This document shows positions 20,231 through 29,283 of a DNA stretch of 29,283 nucleotides, one piece after another. This DNA comes from Saccoglossus kowalevskii (lineage: Eukaryota; Hemichordata; Enteropneusta; Harrimaniidae). The stretch lies in the NCBI RefSeq assembly GCF_000003605.2, contig NW_003138322.1, positions 222,916 through 252,198 on the forward strand, written 5' to 3'. Numbering within the stretch: position 1 is the stretch's first letter; each line of letters begins with the position of its first letter. The notes beneath the pieces are model-generated. The model was given only the letters and a program-made list of their open reading frames with translations, was not told where the DNA came from and did no database searches. Position numbers and translations under genes: made by a program.

Positions 20231-20978
20231 CTAAATACATAATAATAATTTATCATTTTTGATTTGATGAAATATAACATTTAATAGATAATGAGTTTTG
20301 ATTTCTTTTAAATTAGGCAGCAATTGTCAGAAATTGTAAATCCATGTGTGTGAAAGAAGGCATTGAAGTGACACAGCTTCCATTATTACTTTTTCAAAGT
20401 GATTTCTCACGAGGTGAACACCAGACATCCCAAAGAAAAGAGTGGATTATGTGTAAAAGAAAAACAACGTCATGCAGTTGCAGATGAAAGAAATGACTTA
20501 TTCAAATATATCAATTAGAGTAATTGTTAGTATGATGGTTGATTACATTAGTAGATACAATTCTTGGTATGACGAAAGATACAAGATTTATTTCTTTATT
20601 ATCTATTATGACAGACAGATATGATACAAACTGGAGAAAGATTACTTAAGCATTTTTAGGGGAGTGTTGTGTTGAATGTGATTGGTCAAGAGATGTTAGA
20701 GATGAGGCTCTAGAAGTTGGGGATGCATCAAGGACACAAGTCCAAATGTGTTATGCCCATGCAAGACTGAGTTCCGGAATGGTAGATTTGCTGAATTTTG
20801 ATGAAACTTGAAATGAATAATGAAACATGTACGTATGTTATTATGTGACCTATTTGTGAAGTTGAATGTAATTGACTAAATATGTCTGAATTACAGGTTC
20901 AGATTGACGGACGCACACACACTGGCGGGCAGACAGATGCATAGATGAACAGATAATCATAAGTTTTATTAACATACG

Positions 20979-21029
20979 AACAAACAAACACACAAACAAA
21001 CACACAAACAAACAAACAAACAAACAAAC
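20979..21029. repeat. AAAC/ACAC microsatellite
   Basis: CAAA tetranucleotides interrupted twice by CACA. The open frame of Val-Cys-Leu-Phe repeats on the minus strand is a by-product. Confidence 0.9.
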
Positions 21030-21603
21030 GGATAAATCAAATCTAATGTTCAACAGAGTTGCAAGTACATGTACCAGTAAGCTTATCTTTCTATTAATAC
21101 ATTATGAGCTAGTATATACCTGGTAAAGCACTAGTCAGCCTTAAGGATTCATGTCCAATCATTGTCTGAAGCCACAGCACATCACTTTTTTTTATTTCAA
21201 AGATCAGTGCTCTCTAGGGCAAGATGGATCATCAAATATGACCACAAACACTTTTTCAAGTCATTTCAAATTGATGCTGTTAAATTGACTCCGCGGTGCA
21301 TGCAATTAGTTCTACATTTTAATACTCTGCAGAAGATATGCCTGCTGTACAAGTCTATTCAATGCGTGTTTTCTAGCATGTCATAACAATGGCCACATAT
21401 CAACACTAATTTTCACAGGGACAAAGAAACAGCAGGGTAGCTGGCGAAGCCCTACCAGTATGCCTGTTCCCTGTCTGTAAAATTCTCTGGGTATTAATAG
21501 CTTTGGCACAATCTCTTTATTAATCTTCCATTTATTGATACACTGTAATATATCATTCTAGCTGCAATCAAAATCTAACAAGTAACTGCCTTATTTATAA
21601 ACA

Positions 21604-21614
21604 CCCCCCCCCCC
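21604..21614 (+). repeat. Poly-C run (11 C)
   Basis: Uninterrupted C homopolymer followed by TCCCC. Confidence 0.95.
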
Positions 21615-22984
21615 TCCCCATGCACTAGTAGGTGGGGGATACCATACAAAATAACATAATTCCAATCACAAATCATGCCATTTGGCAAGACCTTAACCTG
21701 TATATTTTACAATTCCAATTTATTTATTTTCAAATTACAAAGTGACACAGAAATTTGTGCAAATTATAATGACACCAAAATGTCACATGAACAAATTAGT
21801 TTCGATATCATGTTTTTTTTTTAATATCTTAATAATCCACTATGAATCGTTCTCACCTTGACCTCAGAAAAGTGCACGTATTACATATATAATATGTCCA
21901 GGCACCAAAGCATGTGCATTGGGTTACCGATTCCCTATAATTATACATAGTTTTTTATTTCAATCATGCTATTTAGCTACAGATTGAAGAACAACAACTC
22001 GTTAGTGTTTCAGAATTATAAGTTTGTATGTGTGTATACTGTGAACCGCTTTAATTTTTTGAGAGACATAATTTTGCAAATTTCTTGAGTCATTGAAAAT
22101 CATTAATTTATTGGTAGTGACTTCTATGACACAGTGTCAATAAATTTAACAAATTTTTTTCTCATTATTGCCATAAAATCCTGAACTAGTGGAAATTTCT
22201 AGCAGTGAAAAATTAAACGAAAGTGGACGAATGAATTAACGAACATTGCATCAAAAGTGTCATCATAATTTGGTTTCTACATTTTCTCACTTTATTTTTT
22301 GGAAATTTCACAAGCTCCAGTAAAAAACATCATGTATAATTGCAGAACAGACTTGTATCAGAACTGAAACATTTATGCTTTCTTGAAAATATACAACAGT
22401 CCAATTCCAGTTTTTTTTTTTAAATTCCCTTTTTTTTTTGCATTCTTCCACACCACTAGTTACTTAAATAGTTAGTTTGGCACAACCGGAAAACTGGAAT
22501 TCAGGTTAAGCTACATAAATTATGTTGGTTGCCATGGAAACACTTGGTGAGGGCGCCCTTCAAACAAATTAAAGCCCTTGTTTACTCATCCTGAGCTGTT
22601 GAACAATGCATCGGTTAAATTCAACGGAATGAGGAAATATTCTATCTTTATATTATCTGGGAAATCAACACTAAAACCTGGCATAACAATCTACCACAAA
22701 ATATTTACGCTGAACAAGCTTTAAACTGCCGTTTGTTTGCAATTCTAAACAAGCAGCCTATCGGCTGAGATAGCTCCGCTGTTAGCAATGCACATTTCAA
22801 TTAAAGAACAGAAGATATCATTAGAAAATGAACTATGTGTATAGTATCAATGCAATGGGACTTGCTGTTTTTAACAAGAATTCAAAAATATAATTTTTAA
22901 CCATAAATGACAATGACAAAAATATTCACCAAAATTAGAGAATTAAAGATATCATTACAAAATGAACAAATCTGAGAGAGGTCT

Positions 22985-23100
22985 ACCCAAGGTACATATA
23001 CACCAAGTATCAAAGCATTCAGGCTTGTAGTTTTCAAGAAGAAGTCGAAAAAGTAAAACATTGACACGGACGACGAAGGACAATCACTCAAAGTCGACAG
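22985..23100. repeat. Dispersed repeat family R4, fullest copy
   Basis: Contains CCAAGGTACATATACACCAAGTATCAAAGC, TTTTCAAGAAGAAG and GACACGGACGACGAAGGAC. Fragments recur at 11483-11567 and 25751-25787. The GACGACGA-type end resembles repeats common in marine invertebrate genomes, but I cannot name the family. Confidence 0.55.
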
Positions 23101-23613
23101 CGGAGCTAAAAAGTGCATAACACTGACACGAACTATTAAATAAAACATGGCCATATGAATGAGCAACCAACTAGAACTCAGATGTGGACGAGTTAAAAGA
23201 CAATTATTTCGGGAGGTGTAAACACTGCCACGTTTGGTATTTAATTTTGCAACAAAACAAACACGTCCGTTCTATTCTTATAAATCTTAAAATCTCAAAT
23301 ACTTGCTGGAAATGTGTTTGGTGTAGACTTTTACAGGTGAACCAAGTGATAAGTGTTAAAGCAGCCATAAAAGGATCATTGTAGAATAAGATTAATGATT
23401 GTATTCTTCTCATTTATCATAGTTACACTTTTACATGTACATGCCAATTTATTCTAAACAGTAAAAATACTGCAATGCATTTAATTTGTCGCTACTACAT
23501 GTCCTAATTTTTACTGTATGTTAAGTCAACTGCTTCTGTGGGGACGAAATTTCTTGATAACCACCATTACTTAAAGATAGCAATGAAAAGTCCACTGATG
23601 TATTTCATTTCAG

Positions 23614-23675
23614 GCCAAAATTCTAGTATCACAGGTAATCGTGAAGACATAGGAATGTGACGAGTCAGAAAATTT
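23614..23675. repeat. 62-bp direct repeat, copy 1
   Basis: GCCAAAATTCTAGTATCACAGGTAATCG...GACGAGTCAGAAAATT matches 25002-25062 with only a few differences: C/T at two sites and one G/A or indel. The two lie 1.39 kb apart, either side of a coding exon and the minisatellite. Confidence 0.85.
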
Positions 23676-23778
23676 TGTTTTTCCCAGACTCGGGAAATTC
23701 ATGAAAATCACCGAAATATAACTGTTTACAGAACGTTTGCAGCAAGAATATGACACATGAAAATAAACCCTGGTAAAA

Positions 23779-23798
23779 TGGATGGATGGATGGATGGA
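23779..23798. repeat. ATGG tetranucleotide microsatellite
   Basis: Five GATG/TGGA units in an intron. Confidence 0.85.
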
Positions 23799-23922
23799 GG
23801 CAATTAATCCAATCACAGTATATATTAGATCTAATTCTGACTGTTAGAGACTGCTTGACAATACCTACAGTAAAATCTAACCCCTCAGGCTGCCAAATAA
23901 TGAAACCTTAACACATACATAC

Positions 23923-24048
23923 TGGTAAACGAGTACAAACGAGAGATTTAGTACCCCTAGACCAACTACTCTGAGGCAAGCTGCATTATGGTAAATCTCT
24001 GTCATAGCGAAGAAATCTGCTGAAGATGTTGGTAATCCAATGAAACAC
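23923..24048 (-). CDS. Internal coding exon
   Basis: The acceptor GACTAGCCCTAG precedes 24048 and a repeated-GTAT donor TTTACCA|GTATGTATG follows 23923. The 126-bp exon reads 1+123+2. It encodes CFIGLPTSSADFFAMTEIYH then NAACLRVVGLGVLNLSFVLV. The upstream exon leaves two bases (joint TTG) and the downstream exon takes two (joint CAT). The second half is hydrophobic. An internal acceptor (CATCTTCAG) would shorten it without breaking the open frame. Confidence 0.74.
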
Positions 24049-24597
24049 CTAGGGCTAGTCATATTTGATTGGAAAGCGTGGATGTTGAAAGTTTAATGAT
24101 AAAAGCAACCCTGGGGGGTAAGGGATGCAGATTGCAGAGATTTCACTATCACCATTATGTTGTCTGGATTTGTCAAATTGTTGATTCACAAATAGCACAT
24201 CGAGATGATATTTTTATACACAGCGTTAAGGGGGGTTAAATATTAATAATTTTTATTTCTGAAAATAAAATCCTTTCTAGATGTGGATAATAAAGTATGG
24301 AAAGTTCTTATAATTTCATACAATCATAAATCAAAACATTTTCTGCTGACTCATTTCCATGACAACAATTTTATTTTATTATTATCTCCCCACCCCCAAC
24401 AATAGGCTAATCTTTCCACAATAAAGGAATTCCTCAGAAATTTGATGATTTAGTTGAAAACTTGGTGAAAATTTCTGTTCATTTAACTCTTTGCAAACAT
24501 GTATTAATTACAGCAGTTATACTTTTATCATTAACGATTTTATAATTGTGGCAAACGCTATCACATTTTAATTGTGTCCAAGTTTTTGAACTATAAT

Positions 24598-24854
24598 ACC
24601 AGGATATGTGACCCTTAGGAGTCAGAAAGGACCAGGATGTGTGACCTTTAGGAGTCACATAGAACCAGGATGTGTGACCCTTAGGAGTCAGAAAGTACCA
24701 GGATGTGTGACCTTTAGGAGTCACATAGAACCAGGATGTGTGACCCTTAGGAGTCAGAATATACCAGGATGTGTGACCTTTAGGAGTCACATAGAACCAG
24801 GATGTGTGACCCTTAGGAGTCAGAATATACCAGAATGAGTAACCTTTTTGTTAA
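24598..24854. repeat. 33-bp minisatellite with 66-bp higher-order unit
   Basis: Seven full units plus one degenerate unit of about 33 bp, each starting ACCAGGATGTGTGACC. Two variants strictly alternate: A has CCCTTAGGAGTCAG and B has CTTTAGGAGTCACATAGA, so the true period is 66 bp. Because 33 is a multiple of 3, frames on both strands stay open and give periodic peptides such as TPKGHTSW. No splice sites or host context suggest it is translated. B units contain the hairpin TGTGAC-8nt-GTCACA. Confidence 0.9.
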
Positions 24855-25001
24855 CCTATCAAATTTGACAGGGATAAATTCAGCAGTAATAAGAAAATTG
24901 TGTAGTGGTGAAGAAGTTACTTTGGGTTTTACGGAAGGAGTCACAGAGACTTCCACTGAATTCAGTCATTAGGAAAACCTCAAATAGCAAAATTTCTGGC
25001 A

Positions 25002-25062
25002 GCCAAAATTCTAGTATCACAGGTAATTGTGAAGACATAGAAATGTGATGAGTCAGAAAATT
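25002..25062. repeat. 62-bp direct repeat, copy 2
   Basis: Near-identical partner of 23614-23675, same orientation. Confidence 0.85.
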
Positions 25063-25252
25063 ACAGATTTAATACGTTTCAATAGAGGTGTAAGGATTCG
25101 TATTTACAACATTTTTTTTTATTATATTCAGAAGCCCCAAAAACTTTAGAGCCACAATATGATTACTCGTTTAGAATACAGAGACCTATATTGTAAAATT
25201 TTAGGGGTCAAATAAGTGGGGACTTTCAACACATTGGTTAGATTCACTTTAC

Positions 25253-25462
25253 AAAATACCACCACTTGTATGTCTAATGGAAAAGGTCACGACGCGTTTA
25301 CAAAAAAAAGCACTTAAGTCAATTTGGCTGCTCTTATGTAATAAATGAAATGTGCTTTTCAATGGAGTTGCTTTGTCACAGAGTGGATGGGAGGAAATAT
25401 GTGGATATTGTTTATCATCATTCATTCGACAAGTTAATACAAGTTGAGAGAATTTAGCTTCA
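25253..25462 (-). CDS. Long internal coding exon
   Basis: The best acceptor in the window, TTGTCAGTTCTTTTCTTCAG, precedes 25462. The donor TATTTT|GTAAAG follows 25253. The 210-bp exon reads 1+207+2 and encodes EAKFSQLVLTCRMNDDKQYP and onward to KRVVTFSIRHTSGGI. Phase matches on both sides: TA from the exon at 26160-26200 makes TAT, and TT passes on to make TTG. A donor in GTG|GTATTT is an alternative end. No named domain was recognised. Confidence 0.78.
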
Positions 25463-26159
25463 CTGAAGAAAAGAACTGACAACAATATTAATAATATTTA
25501 GTTATTTGTAAAATGAATGATAAATGTCTTTAATGCATCCCCTTTAACTATCATTTCTAAGCTTTCAATATAGATCTAAACGTGCTGTCAACTGAAAAGC
25601 ATTGACAGAATGAATGACATACCATGCAATCAATACATAACCCTCAAATACAGTGTAAAAACATGTAGGTTGCATTTCTTGAGATTGCTCATGATCAGTA
25701 AGCAATACAATATTAATATTCCCTGCTCATATTCGCTCTATCAGAAATTTATCCACCCAGCAGTTTTCAAGAAGAGGTTGAAAAAATATTATCATTTGAT
25801 AACAATATTCACTAAACACTGAATTTTATATATTTATAACAATTAATTAGGTAAATTACAGGGATTTTTCTATGGTAAAAATAAGTAATATTTTAATAAT
25901 TTAGTAAAAAGCCATTGCAATTTTCTATTTATTTCTTTTTATTTATTTCTATACCATATTTAATAGAGTTAATAAGGTATATAGAATTATAGGAATCTCC
26001 TTGAAATAAACAAATCTACCAAAAGTATATATATAATACACACCAAAAATCAGAATGATCATCCCAGTGGCTTAGAAAATCAGGACGACACTGAACAACA
26101 TTGGGTCACAAAAGTTCATAGGCATGATGGGAAATTGAGGTATCCTTCTAGTATAGCAC
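25463..26159 (-). other. Intron
   Basis: AT-rich non-coding sequence with a short R4-like fragment at 25751-25787 (ATCCACCCAGCAGTTTTCAAGAAGAGG) and no further exon. Confidence 0.55.
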
Positions 26160-26200
26160 TAGTTGATGAACCGAATCCTCAAGTCATAGCCATTAGCTGC
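26160..26200 (-). CDS. Small internal coding exon
   Basis: The acceptor GCATTGTTAAATTATATCAG precedes 26200 and a modest donor AACTA|GTGCTA follows 26160. The 41-bp exon starts in phase 0, leaves two bases and encodes AANGYDLRIRFIN. It fits the long exon at 25462, which needs two bases (joint TAT). The upstream phase fits the tentative exon at 28033-28110. The weak donor lowers confidence. Confidence 0.48.
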
Positions 26201-28032
26201 CTGATATAATTTAACAATGCAACAAGCAGTGGATACAGATTTATTACGGATATCGATAGGAGATTGTCTCGGGGCATGCAAGTTAAATATGCCACTACCT
26301 ATCATGCACAATTATCTGATAAAACGGAAAAACTCATTAGATCCTTTCAAATAGAAATCCTGGGGGAAGGGGAATTTGACAATTAATGTACGAGAATTAC
26401 TTTCAAAGATATTAGTCGGTAAATCATAGGTGCTCGTCCTTGTAGAATTTTTTTAAATATTGAACAGTAAAACAAATGAAGGTTGAACACATGGGGCCTA
26501 AATGTTTGTATCTGAACTAAGCGATGCGCAACACTGCATATGCAACGGGTTACGCAGATAAAACAACAGTGAGATAAACAGACAGTCTATCAACTACAGG
26601 TATGACAGAATATCTTCACACACTCCAAGAAGCAAAGTGCAAGTAGTTCCTTACTCATAAATTTCTGATACAAGTACAGGCGACATGATGGATCACACGA
26701 ACACCTAAGGAACACAGCTACATATGTCTGATATAAGGCGAAAAAAAAAGAAGATATATTGCGAGTTTTCTATCACAACTAATGATACATATACTAGGGG
26801 GGGCTTACTAAAGACTTGGATTATTCCAATTGAAATTGGGTGAGGGGGGAGAACAGGAGGAGGAATTAGTTCCCGACAGGTGTCTGTGTCGGAGCACTAC
26901 AAAATTTGTAATTTCATCATTCAGGAAAACTAAATAACGATGGCTACTAAAAGATTTAACACTGACTGTTAATTGTGATTGATCAAATGCCCAAGATATT
27001 AGAGTAATGCATATTTACAACTTACACAAGCATATGTAGTAATACTGCACACAAATGCTATTACTAACAATAATATCTCTCATCTACTAATCCATTTATT
27101 TAATATCCTAGTCAGTCAGTTGCCAGTCATTTCCACAAGAGACATATAAATTACAGTAATACTATTAAAAGTAGGTACTGACAATGCATACTATATCAGA
27201 GCATAAGCAAACACATAGCGTATTGTAAAAAGCCAGGTTTACATGGTTTTAATGTAGACTGGCGTTCAAATCACCATCAATGCCTATATCAGTTTAATGT
27301 TCAGCTAATCTCAATACGCAACTGCTGAAATAGGACATCAAGCAGCAATTAGTGATACTTGCTATGAAAGCAATCTTGAATACAGATATTATCTCAAATT
27401 GAAAAGATATGACTGTATTCATCAGACTGGTAAAATATAATTTTTGACCAAATATGAAAAAAATATTGACTAATAAATACCAAAATAAACTGTGGGAAAT
27501 GCCTTGAAATCAACAACCTAAGAAATAAAGTGAAAATTCAGTGAAAATTTGTCAAAATGTGGAAATATTTGCACTGAATTTGGGCGGGAAAATATCTGCC
27601 ACTCAAAGTTTTATTCATGTAAGTTTAATTGCCATGCATTAGCTGCATGCTATAATTATGTCTTAGTTGCCCACTGACTATCGAGGTGAGCACCAATAGA
27701 TGATTTTCAGTTTCAATACAAGATCTTGCATATTGCATGAAAGGCGCAGAATGAATGTATACTGCGAAAATCAAACAATTGATTTTGAATTTCTGCAGCT
27801 CAATGTTGAAATGTCGTTCTTAAAAAAATATTGCGTCAAGATACCCTTACTTCATCAAAATTGACTATCATCAAATGTATATACGGTAGCAAATTATAAT
27901 TCATGGATATGCCCTCCAAAATACTTCAGATAAAGATATTCCTCCAAAATAATGTTTCGATGCAACTATGAGGCTATGACCTTTGTTTGTCCTGTTTTTA
28001 TATTTGACTTCATGAATCTCGGGGGATCTCAC
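26201..28032 (-). other. Intron or unresolved region
   Basis: AT-rich, with a G-rich patch near 26798-26850. No repeat family was recognised. A continuous minus-strand frame runs on from the exon at 28033-28110 down to about 27901, so part of this stretch may be coding if a different donor is used. Confidence 0.45.
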
Positions 28033-28110
28033 GGAGAACAGAAAATAGTCAATTTCAGTTGTCTTTAGAGATGGGGTACCCAGTGAAACTGACATCCAGG
28101 CTAAGAACAA
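28033..28110 (-). CDS. Tentative most-upstream coding exon
   Basis: The acceptor ACTAGACCCAAAACAG (poor pyrimidine tract) precedes 28110 and the donor TTCTCC|GTGAGA follows 28033. The 78-bp exon is open in phase 0 at both ends and encodes LFLAWMSVSLGTPSLKTTEI then DYFLFS. The frame stays open past the donor for another 43 codons (including SVRSPEIHEVKYKNRTNKGH), so the exon may be longer. Phase agrees with the exon at 26160-26200 for this donor. Confidence 0.4.
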
Positions 28111-29283
28111 CTGTTTTGGGTCTAGTTTTCATTACAATACTGAACACAAATCAATATTGATCTGATAACCCAAGTACATGAACATTTATTTCATCTTTTC
28201 ATCAAAACTAACAAATCGGATACTACAAAACAATCTGATATTTCTTTAATGTCAGTGACAGTATCTCTACACTACCAATCACTTGTATTCAGCATTCTAG
28301 ACGACACATTTCATTTGTTATCATGTCTAGCATCCTGACACCTGAGGCTCAAACTCATTGAATGGTTTCAATCAATACGATAGCAATCCTACAATTGTGT
28401 AACAAGTGCTTTTTTGTTGTGTAACATTGATTATTCGGCTCCGTGCCATGAAAGTGACAAGCAATCAGTTCCATTATGGCTATAATTAAATTCAAGATTT
28501 TTTTTTTTCAGTTCATAACAGTTTCTACTTGAACAATTCAATAATGTCGGCTGAGATTCTCTACAATAATGTATAGAGAATGAGGTAATGGAAAATTATA
28601 TTAAGTCACATATACCAGCATGACTCTAATTGGTTTGAAAGGAACAGTGCACAAGTGATGGCACGATCCATATTTTAAATTTTCCAAAGGTGGATAAAAC
28701 ATATATTGACTTGTTATGAATAATAGAGGAAATATGGTAGCACATTCACTTGATTATATAATATGCAAACTGATCACATTTGAGAATGCCCAAAAACATT
28801 TTTTTGAAACCCAATATGAAATTTTTGAGTGAAAACAATAAATTTCGGATCAGATATTAAAATGCCAGCCAAGATAGTTGTTGTTTATCACCAAAACAAC
28901 TAGCCTCAGACTAGACAGCCTTATCTTTATGATAATTTTTGGGTCACAGTTGCATCGATTGTTATTATTAGATTTGTGCATGTAGTAAGACATGTATTGC
29001 AATCAGTTTTGCAAAAAAAAAAAAAAAAAGAGTATGCAGAAAATGTTTAAAGGACTATGTTGACCTAAGTACCAGCCTAGTCCTGATCAGCTATGTGATT
29101 GTATTGCTTTCTGACCAAATTTCTCAAATTCTCAAACTTGGTTCAGTTTGCCCATTTATTATGCCACTTTGCCACTGTATTTACGTCAAGTGAAGTTAGG
29201 GAAAGTTTTTCACATTAGATTAGACTGGGTTTATTGCAACCCTGTTTGGTCAAAAATAAAAAAATAAAAATCACAAAGGGTGA
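28111..29283. other. Upstream stretch with no recognised feature
   Basis: AT-rich sequence, presumably an intron of the same gene. It contains a 17-bp A run at 29013-29029. No exon with usable splice sites was found. Confidence 0.5.

Larger units (their letters stand above)
20231..23922 (-). other. Intron with simple repeats and dispersed elements
   Basis: Non-coding stretch between the exons at 23923-24048 and 20119-20230. It holds an AAAC microsatellite (20979-21029), an 11-bp C run (21604-21614), an X-box-like motif (22527-22541), an R4 repeat copy (22985-23100), an ATGG microsatellite (23779-23798) and one member of a 62-bp direct repeat (23614-23675). No additional exon was convincing. 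Confidence 0.6.
725..28110 (-). other. 3' portion of a split protein-coding gene, product unknown
   Basis: About 22 candidate exons on the minus strand can be chained by splice phase into one reading frame that ends at the TAA at 725-727. For each exon I required an AG acceptor, a GT donor, an open frame and a phase matching both neighbours. The 1064/1021 junction does not fit, and the junction inside the N gap cannot be tested. The translated pieces total about 530 residues, mixing hydrophobic and amphipathic segments with an acidic stretch near the C-terminus. I do not recognise the family and assign no function. The 5' exons and promoter are outside the window. The chain was assembled by eye, so the smallest exons are the least certain. 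Confidence 0.75.

Noticed and set aside
20850-21053. Cysteine/phenylalanine-repeat ORF on the minus strand
   Set aside because: It is the translation of the AAAC microsatellite. A 27-bp splice-bounded piece beside it (about 20897-20923) is low complexity and not needed by the phase chain.
24479-24838. Periodic ORFs on both strands over the minisatellite
   Set aside because: Explained by a repeat period divisible by three; no splice sites or other coding evidence.

Overview
The window is eukaryotic and almost certainly metazoan. It is AT-rich and full of microsatellites, G/C homopolymer runs, a minisatellite and decayed dispersed repeats. No reading frame is long, but there are many short open stretches bounded by GT...AG splice signals. 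The repeat content and the AT-rich, CpG-poor background look like a marine invertebrate draft assembly (lophotrochozoan, hemichordate or cephalochordate type). I cannot place it more closely. One assembly gap (Ns) lies at about 13070-13348.

The main content is the 3' part of one split gene on the minus strand. I reconstructed up to 22 exons, from about 28110 down to a TAA stop at 725-727, followed by an AATAAA signal at 540-545 with a GU/U-rich element beyond it. The exons are small (20-217 bp). Each is open in the frame used, and the splice phases agree across all checkable junctions but one, so they most likely form one transcript. The exon end hidden in the gap cannot be checked. The 5' end lies beyond 29283. 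The visible part encodes roughly 530 residues with an acidic patch (DDDSEDE) near the C-terminus. I see no catalytic motif or family signature I can name, so the product is left unassigned.

Layout on the + coordinate axis: 1-724 is the 3' UTR and downstream flank. 725-1991 is a dense cluster of five 3'-terminal exons with short introns. 2000-7900 holds three small exons between larger introns. 7900-12671 holds five small exons. 12976-13710 is an exon enclosed by a pair of inverted repeats and truncated by the N gap. 14170-15806 holds three exons. 20119-20230, 23923-24048, 25253-25462, 26160-26200 and 28033-28110 are the upstream exons, separated by introns of up to about 4.3 kb. The introns carry the repeats: a 33-bp minisatellite, a MITE-like pair, a 275-bp repeat pair, other decayed families, and at least nine RFX/X-box-like GTTGCCATGGCAAC variants.

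No rRNA, tRNA, CRISPR array or prokaryotic operon was found, and there is no convincing gene on the plus strand.
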